Part shown: piece by piece, positions 29,068 through 38,093 of the stretch
Position numbering within the stretch: position 1 is the stretch's first letter
How the letters are laid out: every line of letters starts with the position of its first letter
From: Flavisolibacter longurius
Lineage (GTDB): Bacteria > Bacteroidota > Bacteroidia > Chitinophagales > Chitinophagaceae
Length of the DNA: 64,000 nucleotides
Direction: 5' to 3'
Assembly (NCBI GenBank): GCA_013327885.1
Contig: JABUMY010000022.1
Location: forward strand, 1 to 64,000
The notes under the pieces: generated by a model
Database searches by the model: none
Seen by the model: the letters and a program-made list of their open reading frames with translations, nothing else
Told to the model about the DNA's origin: nothing
Translations under genes and position numbers: made by a program

Positions 29068-32000
29068 ATGAAGCAGCGTTATTCTGTTGTCCAAAACTTA
29101 GGCAGGCTCATTTTTTCAGGCAATTACGTATCGTCGGGTAAAGGTAGCAAACAGGTTGTAGCCCTAGCCATCACTATATTCTGTATGCTGCAGGGCACTC
29201 TGGCCCAAAATGCAACAGTCACCTGGCCGTTGACAGCCAATGCGAATGCAACAGTTCCGGCTGGATTGACAGCCGCAATGACAAAAGGGAATGGGTTGAC
29301 AAATGGTGGATATGGAACGAATGGCTATACGATAAAGGATGCCATTACAAATTCTTTGAACAATGCAAAAACAGCAAACGATTATATTCAGTTTTCCGTA
29401 ACAGTAAACGCCACCAATACATTTTCAATTTCTGGTCTGGTCCTCAAAACCCTTGTCCCAGCAAACCAGGCCAATGCCCGTTTCCAGGTACAGTATTCTT
29501 TTTCCAGCAATTTTGCCGCACCGGCCAATATCGGTACGGAGACCACGCCGGCAGCAGCCATAACAACTACCACCTTTAATCCGTCAAACCTTCAGGTACC
29601 CGCAGGAAGTACCATCTATATACGCATCTTTACTTGGGGGCTTTCTGCAACAAACACCGATTTTACAATCAAGGATGTTCAGGTACTGGGCAGCGTTTGT
29701 CCTTCAGTAGCCATTACCTACCCGGCACCTGGTGCCTATTGTAAAACCCCCGGCGCAACGGCAATGCCTACCCGCACCGGCCCTACAGGTGGTGTGTACA
29801 CAGCACCAGCAGGCCTGGTGATCAACAGTTCAACCGGTGTGATCGACGTAGCAGCAAGCGTCGCCGGTACCTATACCGTTTCCTATACGGTCGCGGGTGG
29901 TTCCGGTTGTGGCAACCTGGTGGCAACAAAATCGGTGGTGATCAATAACCTGCCCACGGCCTTTACCCTCACAGGACCCGACGGTGCCACCGGCTCATTT
30001 TGCACCAACGGTACCCCGGCAACCTTCACCCTGAGTGGGTCAGAGGAAGGCGTGACCTACACTTTCACAGCCATTAACCCCGGCGGCAATACCCCTCCCG
30101 GGCAAAACTTTTCAGTGGAAGGCGTAGGGGGTACACTTGAATTTGTACAAACACCCGATGGCAAATGGAGTTACAAAGTAATTGGCGAGGACACCGAAAC
30201 CGGCTGTTCCAATACCATGGAAGGTCTGCTCACCGCCGTCGACGGCCCAAAGGTCACCAGCCAGCCCGAACCAATAAAAACCGTTTGTTCCGGGTCTACG
30301 GTTGCCTTGACCGTTGCAGTGAGCAATGCCAATTCCCTTGCCTGGGAAGTGAGCCCCAATGGCGTTACCGGGTGGACGCCGCTCAATGCTGGTGGACAGT
30401 ATGCCATCACCAAAAACGGGAACAACTCCACTACCTTAACCATCAGCAATGTAACGGTGGGTCTCAATGGCTACCGCTACCGTACGGTGTTCGGCGGCCC
30501 TGCTGCCTGCCCCATCAACTACAGTAACGGTACCACCCTGAGTGTATCCGCCATTCCCGAAGTGACGGCCCAACCGGTTTCCAAAGCGGTATGTCTGAAC
30601 AGCACCTTCCAGGTTTCAGTAGCTGCCTTGCACGCTACTTCCTACCAGTGGTATAAAAACGGAACCTTGCTCACAGGCGAAACAGCACCAACACTGACCC
30701 GCAACTTCACATCAACCGCTGATGCAGGCGCTTATTATGTAATGATCTATGGTACTTGTGGTTCCAAACGCTCAAACGACGCTAACATTTCCGCCAATAC
30801 CAACCCGGCATCGACCACCTGGCTCGGACCCACGGCGTCAACAACGCCGGCCAACGGTACCGCTTGGGAATTTGCACCCAACTGGACCTGCGGCGTACCC
30901 ACGCGAACAAAAGACGCCATCATCCCGGCCGATGTATTGGACGGCTACCCAACCATCAAGGCCACCATCACTGGCGAAGTGCGTAACCTCACAATTCAAT
31001 CCGGTGTGTTTGGCGGCTTCCTGAACGTGGAAGGAAAATTACAATTGTTCGGTACCGTTACCAACACCGGTGTTTTCGAAGCAGGCAACGGAACCATCGA
31101 ATACAGCGGCACCACCGTACAATCAATCAGCGCCAACACCTTTGCCAACAACACCGTGAAAAACCTGGTCATCAGTAACAACGTAACGCTCAACGGACCG
31201 CTCGACCTTACAGGCACCCTTTCCTTTGGAGCAGTGAACAGCAAAACATTTACCACCAACGATCACCTGGCCCTGAAATCATCAGCAGCCGCCACGGCAA
31301 GAGTAGCCGATATCACCAACAACGGTGTCAACGCAGGAAATAGCATTACTGGCAATGTATCCGTAGAGCGCTTTATCCCTGCCCATAGCAGCCGTCGCTG
31401 GCGCCTGGTCACCGCACCGGTAAAAGGCGTGAGCATCAACAAGGCCTGGCAGGAAGGCCGCACCTGGAACGGCAGCGGGGCATCAGAAGCGCAGGGTTAC
31501 GGAACCCTCATTACCGGCCAGGCCCAGGGTACCCCTGAAAAGGCCAACGCAGCCGGCTTCGATTTCTGGACGGCGATAGCAGGCGGTGGCGCATCGGTCC
31601 GCAAATACGTAGGTTCATCCTCTGCGTCCAGCAACATTGATGCGGCATTTTTTCCAATCGACAATACAACAACAGCCAGCTTCACAAGCCACGAGGCCTA
31701 CCTCTTGTTTGTACGGGGCGACCGTACCATCTCTTCCGGGTCGGCTGTAGGCAGCGCCACGTTGCGGGCCAAAGGACCGCTGAAGCAGGAAACAACGTAT
31801 ACCATCCCGGTTGCCACAACACAAAGCCACACCCTTATCGGGAACCCTTACGCATCGCCCATCAACTTCCGGAAGCTCTATACCGACAACAGCTCCAAGA
31901 TCCAGCCTTATTATTGGACATGGCAGGCTGGCCTGGGCTCCGGCGTGGGCGGTTATGTGCTGATGTTTCCCAATGGCGAAGGTGGATGGGAGCCCGTTCC

Positions 32001-33147
32001 CGCCACGAGTGGCGCCGGAACAACCGAGCCGGTAATTGCTTCCGGTGAAGGCTTTTTTGTGGTGCCGGCAGCAGGGGCCACAACCGGCAACACCATACAA
32101 TTGAAAGAAGTTCACAAAGACGGCAACAAGCCCTCGATTTCAACTTTCCGGCAAGCCGATGCCGCACCGGCCAAGGTCCGTATCAACCTCTTTACTTCTA
32201 TCAACGGTCAGCAAGTGCTGCTCGATGGCGTTCAGGCCCGGTTCAGCGAGTCTGAAAAGACCGCCATGCAAAAAGCGGTCAACGGCGGTGAGAACCTGTC
32301 GATATACAAAAACAGCAAGGACCTGATCGTTGCGGGTGACGCACTTCCCGCGGCGGGCGATTCCATTCAGCTCCGTTTCTGGAACCTGGCGGTTCGAAAA
32401 TACACACTGGAACTGGCAGGCAATCGTTTTCCTGCCGGCACAGCTGCTGTTCTGTACGACCGCCACCTGGCAAAAGAAACACCCATACAGTTGGCTGCCG
32501 AAGGACTGGTATACGAATTCGCCGTGACCGCTGACGCCGGCAGCAAGGCCGCCCAGCGCTTTGTGATCCGCTTTCAAAAGGCGCAGGTCCTCCCGGTGAC
32601 CCTCCTTTCATTCACCGCGAAAGAAGAAAGCAACAGCACGGTAGGCATCGAATGGAAAGTGACGGGTGAGAACAATATCAAAGACTACACGGTAGAACAC
32701 AGCACCGATGGAAGCATCTACAAACCCCTGCAAACCGTGCTGCCAACTGGCCAGGCAACAGATCAGGTTTACGGTACGACGCATGGCCAACCCGCATCGG
32801 TCAACCACTACCGTCTGAAAATAACCGAAGCAACAGGCTCGATTCGCTATTCCGGTGTGGCTACGGTACGACTGGATCTGAAAGAAGGCGCAACAACGGT
32901 TTACCCCAATCCGGTACGCGGCAGCAAAGCCTTTATTAAATTGAGCAACAAGCCGGCCGGCAACTACAGCCTGGCGATCTATAACCCGGCCGGTCAGCAG
33001 GTGCTGGCAACGGTGCTGGTGCACGGCGGCGGAACAGCAGCCCTGTCCCTGCCCCTCAACAGCAACTGGGCAGAAGGCATCTATACGGTTAGGCTGACCA
33101 ACAGCAAGGGTGGGGTAGAAACAATCTCCCTTCACTTGGCAAAATAG
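29068..33147 (+). CDS. Giant T9SS-secreted surface protein D
   Basis: A 1359-residue secreted protein. A long basic N-terminal region precedes the hydrophobic signal core, which ends near GTLAQ (residue 47). Residues about 48-212 are a beta-sandwich ending in TIKDVQVLGS. About 213-580 holds three or four Ig-like domains (for example TYTVSYTVAGGSGCG and YQWYKNGTLLTGE). About 585-763 has the NWTCGVPTRTKDAIIP beta-solenoid segment, similar to gene C. The constant tail starts at 764 (VSVERF): RRWRLVTAPVKG, INKAWQEGRTWNGSG, GYGTLITGQAQG, LLFVRGDR, HTLIGNPYASPINF, SGEGFFVVPAAG. FN3-like (about 1175) and sorting (VYPNPVRG, about 1278) domains follow. It is the last of the four tail-sharing genes. 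Function unknown. Confidence 0.85.
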   Translation: MKQRYSVVQNLGRLIFSGNYVSSGKGSKQVVALAITIFCMLQGTLAQNATVTWPLTANANATVPAGLTAAMTKGNGLTNGGYGTNGYTIKDAITNSLNNAKTANDYIQFSVTVNATNTFSISGLVLKTLVPANQANARFQVQYSFSSNFAAPANIGTETTPAAAITTTTFNPSNLQVPAGSTIYIRIFTWGLSATNTDFTIKDVQVLGSVCPSVAITYPAPGAYCKTPGATAMPTRTGPTGGVYTAPAGLVINSSTGVIDVAASVAGTYTVSYTVAGGSGCGNLVATKSVVINNLPTAFTLTGPDGATGSFCTNGTPATFTLSGSEEGVTYTFTAINPGGNTPPGQNFSVEGVGGTLEFVQTPDGKWSYKVIGEDTETGCSNTMEGLLTAVDGPKVTSQPEPIKTVCSGSTVALTVAVSNANSLAWEVSPNGVTGWTPLNAGGQYAITKNGNNSTTLTISNVTVGLNGYRYRTVFGGPAACPINYSNGTTLSVSAIPEVTAQPVSKAVCLNSTFQVSVAALHATSYQWYKNGTLLTGETAPTLTRNFTSTADAGAYYVMIYGTCGSKRSNDANISANTNPASTTWLGPTASTTPANGTAWEFAPNWTCGVPTRTKDAIIPADVLDGYPTIKATITGEVRNLTIQSGVFGGFLNVEGKLQLFGTVTNTGVFEAGNGTIEYSGTTVQSISANTFANNTVKNLVISNNVTLNGPLDLTGTLSFGAVNSKTFTTNDHLALKSSAAATARVADITNNGVNAGNSITGNVSVERFIPAHSSRRWRLVTAPVKGVSINKAWQEGRTWNGSGASEAQGYGTLITGQAQGTPEKANAAGFDFWTAIAGGGASVRKYVGSSSASSNIDAAFFPIDNTTTASFTSHEAYLLFVRGDRTISSGSAVGSATLRAKGPLKQETTYTIPVATTQSHTLIGNPYASPINFRKLYTDNSSKIQPYYWTWQAGLGSGVGGYVLMFPNGEGGWEPVPATSGAGTTEPVIASGEGFFVVPAAGATTGNTIQLKEVHKDGNKPSISTFRQADAAPAKVRINLFTSINGQQVLLDGVQARFSESEKTAMQKAVNGGENLSIYKNSKDLIVAGDALPAAGDSIQLRFWNLAVRKYTLELAGNRFPAGTAAVLYDRHLAKETPIQLAAEGLVYEFAVTADAGSKAAQRFVIRFQKAQVLPVTLLSFTAKEESNSTVGIEWKVTGENNIKDYTVEHSTDGSIYKPLQTVLPTGQATDQVYGTTHGQPASVNHYRLKITEATGSIRYSGVATVRLDLKEGATTVYPNPVRGSKAFIKLSNKPAGNYSLAIYNPAGQQVLATVLVHGGGTAALSLPLNSNWAEGIYTVRLTNSKGGVETISLHLAK

Positions 33148-33655
33148 GCACGGGCATTTCGCTGCCACGGACTTTCTCTTCAATAGACCCCGAAGGGGGG
33201 CCCCTGTCAATAGCCCCGGGTGAAACCCGGGGTAAGGAAAGAAGAGAAGTGACCACGACCCCGTAGGGGTCGACCATCAGAGTGAAAGAATCGAATAATT
33301 CAACGCTATCAGTAAAAAGGACTTTTGTCCCTGGCGCTGGGTGAAAGCCGGCGGTTAAAAAGCCAATCGTCTGTGGCATGCTCGCAGCGCTGGGAGGGGG
33401 CTACCAAAAGAGAAAAAAACAAGCGGAAAGAAATCGCTTTTCCTAAACAAGCAACATCCGGTCCTCAAAACCCTTCCAACAGAACCGCTTGTTTAACAGG
33501 CCGCAAAGAGGAGAGAGGGGGCCATTCAGCCCCTCCACACCCTGTCAGCGGGCATTGGCCGAAAAATAGTTTTCTTCTTGTGCAAACACCCTATTTTTAA
33601 GTATTGGTTTTACACCCTGCTAAGGGGAAACGCCGTTACGGAATCATCTTTGCCT
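33148..33655 (+). other. Intergenic region between T9SS array and polysaccharide locus
   Basis: No gene is supported. The first part holds the hairpin cluster at 33188-33272. A plus-strand frame of 91 codons (33325-33600) is low-complexity and has no family resemblance. The region marks the border between the T9SS array and the polysaccharide locus and should contain the promoter of the export genes, but I see no exact match to the consensus. Confidence 0.45.
33188..33272. repeat. Cluster of three GC-rich hairpins
   Basis: Three perfect palindromes follow each other: CCCC-GAA-GGGG (33188-33198), CCCCGGG-TGAAA-CCCGGGG (33214-33232) and CGACCCC-GTA-GGGGTCG (33256-33272). None is followed by a T-run, so they are not ordinary terminators. 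They resemble dispersed palindromic repeats found between genes in Bacteroidota. Confidence 0.6.
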
Positions 33656-34411
33656 ATGTCTGAACCAGTACGAATGTTGGCTGCTTGCGGTTGGGTTACC
33701 CTGGTCTCCCTCTGCCTTTTTGCCTGCAGGTCCGCCAAGCCAGTTTCCTACTTTCAGACCATAACCCGCGACACCCTTTTGCAAAACACCGTTACCCAAA
33801 ATTTTGACCTGAAAATAAAACCGGGCGACCAACTGGTTATTACCATTGCCAGCGCTTCACCGGAATTGTCAACTCTTTTTAACACCGCCCCGGGTGGCGA
33901 AGCGGGAACAGGGGGCTACCTGGTCGACAAAGAAGGCAACATTACGCTGTACAAATTGGGCGATGTCAAAGTTGCTGGCTTAACCCGTACCGAATTAAAA
34001 ACAAAGCTTTTAAAAGACCTGTCACCCTACCTGAAAGACCCCGTGGTCACCGTTCGTTTTGCCAACCACCGCGTCACGGTACTGGGCGAAGTGGGCAACC
34101 CCGGTGTCATCAACCTTACCGGTGAAGGCATCACCCTGCTGGAAGCCATCGGCCAAAGCGGCGACCTCACGGAGAACGGCAAACGCGACAGGATCCTGGT
34201 CATTCGTCAGGCGGAAGAAGGAAAGGAGTTCCGGCACCTGAACCTGCTCGACCATTCTGTTTTCACATCGCCGTATTTTTACCTTCGGAACGAGGATGTG
34301 GTTTATGTGGAGCCGGAGGAGAAAAAGGAGACCCCAAAGACCCAGCAGACGATCTCGTATATAATAACGGGTATTTCTATTTTATCACTGATCATCAGTC
34401 GTATCCGCTAA
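33656..34411 (+). CDS. Polysaccharide export outer-membrane lipoprotein (Wza-like)
   Basis: A 251-residue lipoprotein of the polysaccharide biosynthesis/export family. The signal peptide ends in the lipobox LFAC (Cys24 by this start), which decides the ATG at 33656 over a TTG at 33578. Residues about 45-150 carry the export domain (LKIKPGDQLVITIA, GYLVDKEGNITLYKLGDVKV). A SLBB domain follows (VTVLGEVGNPGVINLTGEGI). A C-terminal hydrophobic segment (ISYIITGISILSLIIS) may span the outer membrane, as the C-terminal helix of Wza does. It is shorter than Wza (about 380), as is usual in Bacteroidota. It would form the outer-membrane channel for the glycan made by the downstream locus. The next gene starts 2 bp later. 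Confidence 0.92.
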   Translation: MSEPVRMLAACGWVTLVSLCLFACRSAKPVSYFQTITRDTLLQNTVTQNFDLKIKPGDQLVITIASASPELSTLFNTAPGGEAGTGGYLVDKEGNITLYKLGDVKVAGLTRTELKTKLLKDLSPYLKDPVVTVRFANHRVTVLGEVGNPGVINLTGEGITLLEAIGQSGDLTENGKRDRILVIRQAEEGKEFRHLNLLDHSVFTSPYFYLRNEDVVYVEPEEKKETPKTQQTISYIITGISILSLIISRIR

Positions 34412-34413
34412 CC

Positions 34414-36867
34414 ATGAACGAGCAGACAAACAAAGGCCAGGGCGACCAGTTCTTCAAGGAACGGACGGAGACCAACATGATCATCCAGTTGATCCACCGC
34501 TACCTACCCTTCTGGCCCCTCTTTCTCATTACGGTGAGCATGTCCATGAGTGTGGCCTATGTCTACCTGCGTTCCCAGCCCCGCATCTACATGGCCTACG
34601 GCCGGGTGCTGCTCAAAGATCCCAACCGCGGCGGCTCCGAATCCAAGGTTTTGGATGCCCTCAACATCTTCGGCGAGAAAAAGATTGTCGAGAACGAGAT
34701 CGTGGTGCTCCGCTCTTCCAGTGTCATGCAGGAAGTGGTACGCCGGCTCAACCTCTACGCCAGCATCCACAGCAAAGGGCGGGTGCGCACCGAAGAGTTA
34801 TACGGCCCGGAAGCCCCGGTTAACTTTGTTGCCCTCAACGAAGATTCGATCAACGGGGGCGGACAGCACTTTTTTTCAGTCGATTGGGACAAGAATGCCA
34901 TCATTCTGAATGAAAAAGCCTATCCCATCGGTGGACTAATTACCATGGCGGGCACCACCTACCGCATCGAGCCAACGCCAGGCTATAACAAATTTGCCAT
35001 CAACGGCAAGAACTTTTACGTGATTTTCAACAGCGTGGAAGGGGCAGCCGGTGGGCTTGCCGGCGCCGTCAGCGCTTCGCCCATCTCCACCCAGTCTACG
35101 GTGCTCGACGTAAAAATGCAGACCCTCGTACCGGCCAAGGGCCGTGATGTGTTGAATACCCTTTTCAAGGTCTACAACGAATTCACCATTGAAGACAAAA
35201 ACCAGATGGCGGCCAAAACACTGGCCTTTATCGAAGATCGCCTGGCCATGGTGATCGGCCAGCTCGACAGTGTGGAGCGTGACGTACGGGATTACAAAAC
35301 AAGCAACAATATTTATGATTTGGGTTCCCAGGCGCAATCCTACCTGGGTAACGTCCAAAGCTTCGACCTCAAAAAAGGCGAGATCGATGTGCAGCTGGAA
35401 GTACTGGCCTCCGTGTCCGACTATATCAACAGCCGGGGCGGCCAGCGCAGCACCCTGCCTTCACTTTTGCTGGTCAACGATCCTACCTTGGCGGGCCTCT
35501 TACCCCGTTTGTACGAAGCAGAGGCGGCCTTGGAAAAAGCGCTGTTGGTCGGTGGGGTCCAAAGCGACCCTGTGGTAACGGCAGAAGAAACGGTAAGCCG
35601 GCTAAAAGAAACCATCCGCGACAACATCACCACCATCCGCTCCAACCTCCTTACGGCCCGCAACGCCATCAATGCACGCATCAGCGAAAGCAACAGCCTG
35701 CTGAAGGCCGTACCGCAGAAAGAGATCGGCCTGGTCAACATCAGCCGCCAGCAGGCCATCAAAAACAACATCTTTACCTACCTCCTGCAAAAGCGGGAAG
35801 AAACGGCCCTCAACTCGGCCTCCACCATCGCCGATCTGCGGGTGATCGAAAGAGCCTCCTCGGGTGGGCCCATCAGCCCCATTCCAAAAAACTATTACAT
35901 CACCGGCTTGCTGGTGGGTGTTCTCTTGGCAGCCGGCTTTATCGCCATGCGGGAGCAGCTAAACCGCAAGGTCCTCTTCCGCCAGGAGATCGAAGCCCGG
36001 GTAAGCATCCCCGTAATTGCTGAACTCCTGCAACTACACAACACAGCGCCTATCGTGGTACGCGACGGCAAACGCTCCGCCATTGCAGAACAGTTTCGCT
36101 CCCTGCGCACCAACCTGGCCTTTATGGGCATTTCCGAAGGTGCCAACGCCGTACTGCTTACCTCCAGCGTGTCCGGCGAAGGCAAAAGCTTTACCGCCAT
36201 CAACCTGGCCATCTCCTTTACCCTGACCGGCAAAAAGGTGGCCCTCATGGAGGTCGACCTCCGCAAGCCCAAGATCAGCAAACACCTGGGCATCGACCGT
36301 TCTCCTGGCATCACCAACTATGTCATCGGCCAGGCCAACCTGGAAGAAATAACCAAACCAACGGAATTTCAAAACCTTTTTGTCATCCCGGCCGGTACCA
36401 TCCCGCCCAACCCTTCCGAGTTGTTGCTGCGGGAACGTTTTGCCCAACTGATGAAGGAAGTAAAAGAGTCCTTTGATTATGTCATCATCGATACGGCGCC
36501 CATCGGGCCGGTAACCGACGCCTTCCTCCTGAAAGATTTTGCCGACGTGACCATCTACATGATCCGCCACGACGTAACACCCAAGGTCTACCTGAAATTG
36601 ATCAACGATATGTACAAACAGGAAAAGTTCAACAACCTCACCATTGTGTTCAATGGGCTCAAGCGGCGGGGCTTTTCTTACTACGGCAGCGGCTATGGCG
36701 ATGACGGGTACAACTATGGCTATGGCTATGGTTACGGCTATGGTTATGGCTACGGTTACGGCTATGGGAACAGCGGCTACTACCTCGACGACAAACCAAA
36801 GAAGGGATCCATTCGCACCTTCCGCAGATCCATTGTGAAAAAGCTGCGTTCATTTAAGCTTTGGTAA
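34414..36867 (+). CDS. Wzc-like chain-length regulator and tyrosine autokinase
   Basis: An 817-residue inner-membrane protein of the polysaccharide co-polymerase type with a bacterial tyrosine (BY) kinase domain. TM1 is near 32-54 and TM2 near 492-512 (ITGLLVGVLLAAGFIAM), enclosing the periplasmic Wzz-type domain. The cytoplasmic kinase has Walker A around 588 (SGEGKSFT), the A'-type motif ALMEVDLRKP and Walker B YVIIDTAP. The C-terminus has a tyrosine cluster made of nine GY dipeptides, encoded by a hexanucleotide repeat at 36715-36768, before KPKKGSIRTFRR. Autophosphorylation of this cluster normally regulates oligomerisation and chain length. It is translationally coupled to the Wza-like gene. 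Wzc kinases usually serve Wzy-dependent systems, yet the locus also has Wzm/Wzt. Confidence 0.93.
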   Translation: MNEQTNKGQGDQFFKERTETNMIIQLIHRYLPFWPLFLITVSMSMSVAYVYLRSQPRIYMAYGRVLLKDPNRGGSESKVLDALNIFGEKKIVENEIVVLRSSSVMQEVVRRLNLYASIHSKGRVRTEELYGPEAPVNFVALNEDSINGGGQHFFSVDWDKNAIILNEKAYPIGGLITMAGTTYRIEPTPGYNKFAINGKNFYVIFNSVEGAAGGLAGAVSASPISTQSTVLDVKMQTLVPAKGRDVLNTLFKVYNEFTIEDKNQMAAKTLAFIEDRLAMVIGQLDSVERDVRDYKTSNNIYDLGSQAQSYLGNVQSFDLKKGEIDVQLEVLASVSDYINSRGGQRSTLPSLLLVNDPTLAGLLPRLYEAEAALEKALLVGGVQSDPVVTAEETVSRLKETIRDNITTIRSNLLTARNAINARISESNSLLKAVPQKEIGLVNISRQQAIKNNIFTYLLQKREETALNSASTIADLRVIERASSGGPISPIPKNYYITGLLVGVLLAAGFIAMREQLNRKVLFRQEIEARVSIPVIAELLQLHNTAPIVVRDGKRSAIAEQFRSLRTNLAFMGISEGANAVLLTSSVSGEGKSFTAINLAISFTLTGKKVALMEVDLRKPKISKHLGIDRSPGITNYVIGQANLEEITKPTEFQNLFVIPAGTIPPNPSELLLRERFAQLMKEVKESFDYVIIDTAPIGPVTDAFLLKDFADVTIYMIRHDVTPKVYLKLINDMYKQEKFNNLTIVFNGLKRRGFSYYGSGYGDDGYNYGYGYGYGYGYGYGYGYGNSGYYLDDKPKKGSIRTFRRSIVKKLRSFKLW
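36715..36768 (+). repeat. GGYTAY-type hexanucleotide repeat encoding the tyrosine cluster
   Basis: Nine codon pairs TAY-GGN run without interruption (54 bp), encoding (Tyr-Gly)9 in the Wzc-like kinase tail. Gain or loss of units would change the number of phospho-acceptor tyrosines while keeping the frame. Confidence 0.9.
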
Positions 36868-36883
36868 TCTTGGGGAGGATGAG

Positions 36884-36975
36884 TTAGTAGGTTAGTAGGT
36901 TAATAGGTTATTGGGTGAGAAGTGATTGGGCAATGAGTGATAGAGAGGAGGTCGGTCAATAGGCAATAGGTGACA
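36884..36975. repeat. Degenerate octamer/heptamer repeat tract
   Basis: It starts with TTAGTAGG, TTAGTAGG, TTAATAGG, TTATTGGG (36884-36915). It continues as degenerate units such as GGCAATGAGTGATAG and ends with GGTCAATA, GGCAATA, GGTGACA. The tract begins 16 bp after the Wzc-like stop codon. Confidence 0.6.
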
Positions 36976-37461
36976 GCAGTAGCCGGTATTGAAAGAGGTA
37001 GATGCCGATTGAAAAATGAAAGCACAAACCGGGCAAAATGAACAGCCATCCCCTGCCTGGAGGGGGAAATAAAGGAGAGTAGAGAAATAAAACGGCCGGG
37101 TTGGGTTTGGATCTTTGTTTAGGAACAAACAATTTCCAAAACCTGCAGAAAGCTTCGCCAGGCAGGCACTGACCATTTTTAACGGTTCTGTCTGAGTTCT
37201 GTCAGTCAGTCTGAGCTCGCCGAAGACTGTAAATTGAATTCAACGATACCGGGGTTTCAAAACCTGGTTTGAGAATTGAAAAATCTGGTGTGTTACCAGG
37301 ATAAAATAAACACGAAGCAGGACCGTTCTCAACAACCTGTCCGGAACCTGTTTCACATCTGGTGCTTGCAGTTTACGTGCCACATCAGTTGATTTGTGTG
37401 AGCGTTCAGTGTCGGGAATTGTTTCACGTTTAACGTTTTGCGTTTGACTTGAAAGGACTCA

Positions 37462-37485
37462 CCATTGACCACTCACCACTCACCA
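37462..37485. repeat. CCACTCA heptanucleotide repeat
   Basis: Units CCATTGA, CCACTCA, CCACTCA and a partial CCA lie about 50 bp before the start of the NusG-like gene. This is the same period of 7 as in other arrays of the window but with another sequence. Confidence 0.65.
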
Positions 37486-37537
37486 AATGCCTTCAGGAAC
37501 ACAAACGGGTGTAACTGAGGGACAGCGAAGCTTTGCC

Positions 37538-38038
37538 ATGTCAGAAGAAAACAAACACTGGTACGCCGTCTACACCCTCCCGCGGTGGGAAAAAAAAGTA
37601 GCCCGTATACTCGAGCAAAGGGGCATCGGGGTCTACTGCCCACTCAACAAAGTGCTCCGCCAATGGAGCGACCGGAAAAAGCAGGTCCTTGAGCCCCTGT
37701 TCAAAGGCTACGTATTTGTCCAGGTAAGCGAAAGCGAAAAATGGAGGGTAAAAGAAACCCACGGCATTCTAAACTACGTCTACTGGAACGGCAAACCCGG
37801 CATCATCCGCGACGATGAAATTGAAACCATCCGGCATTTCCTGGACGGCTTCACCGATGTGGAAGTGGAGGAATACAGCCTGGGCGTCGACACCCGCGTC
37901 AGGATCAAAGGCGGCATCCTCATGAACTACCAGGGTACCATCGTTGAGGTCACGGGAAACCGGGCCTCCGTCCTCATCGAATCCATGGGCATCCGCCTCT
38001 CCGCCATTTTCGAAAAAAAGAACCTCGAGCCAATTTGA
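37538..38038 (+). CDS. NusG-like transcription antiterminator (UpxY/RfaH type)
   Basis: A 166-residue NusG paralogue. The N-terminal NGN domain has HWYAVYTLPRWEKKVA, the GIGVYCPL strand and LFKGYVFVQV. The C-terminal KOW-like part has RIKGGILMNYQGTIVEV. Housekeeping NusG is longer and lies beside rpl genes; a member at the head of a glycan locus is typical of UpxY proteins, which let RNA polymerase read through long polysaccharide operons. The MSEENKHW start at 37538 is preferred; the upstream ATG at 37487 lies within repeat-derived sequence. It probably controls its own operon through the 670-bp leader; this is inferred from position. The left inverted repeat of the next element overlaps its stop codon. 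Confidence 0.9.
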   Translation: MSEENKHWYAVYTLPRWEKKVARILEQRGIGVYCPLNKVLRQWSDRKKQVLEPLFKGYVFVQVSESEKWRVKETHGILNYVYWNGKPGIIRDDEIETIRHFLDGFTDVEVEEYSLGVDTRVRIKGGILMNYQGTIVEVTGNRASVLIESMGIRLSAIFEKKNLEPI

Positions 38039-38076
38039 ACCACGAAGACAGGAAGGCACAAGGAAGCACAAAGAAT
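38037..38076. repeat. Left imperfect inverted repeat flanking the GxxExxY gene
   Basis: Forty bp starting GAACCACGAAGACAGGAAGG. It matches the reverse complement of 38486-38525 at 29 of 40 positions, without gaps. It begins within the TGA stop of the NusG-like gene. Confidence 0.75.
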
Positions 38077-38093
38077 ATTTTATGATTAGTTAA

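Larger units (their letters stand above)
36868..37537 (+). other. Long leader before the NusG-like gene
   Basis: No gene is supported in this 670-bp gap. It holds degenerate 7- and 8-bp repeats (36884-36975), a CTCC/GGAG-type hairpin near 37050-37069, a weak CTGGT/ACCAG hairpin (37285-37299) and a heptamer run (37462-37485). Because an UpxY/RfaH-like regulator follows, the region is a candidate for the leader on which it acts. I see no exact Bacteroidota promoter. Confidence 0.4.

Noticed and set aside
33325-33600. Plus-strand frame of 91 codons before the Wza-like gene
   Set aside because: Low-complexity basic sequence without signal or motif; probably chance.
36892-37176. Minus-strand frame of 94 codons in the leader of the NusG-like gene
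   Set aside because: Runs through degenerate heptamer repeats; no conserved features.
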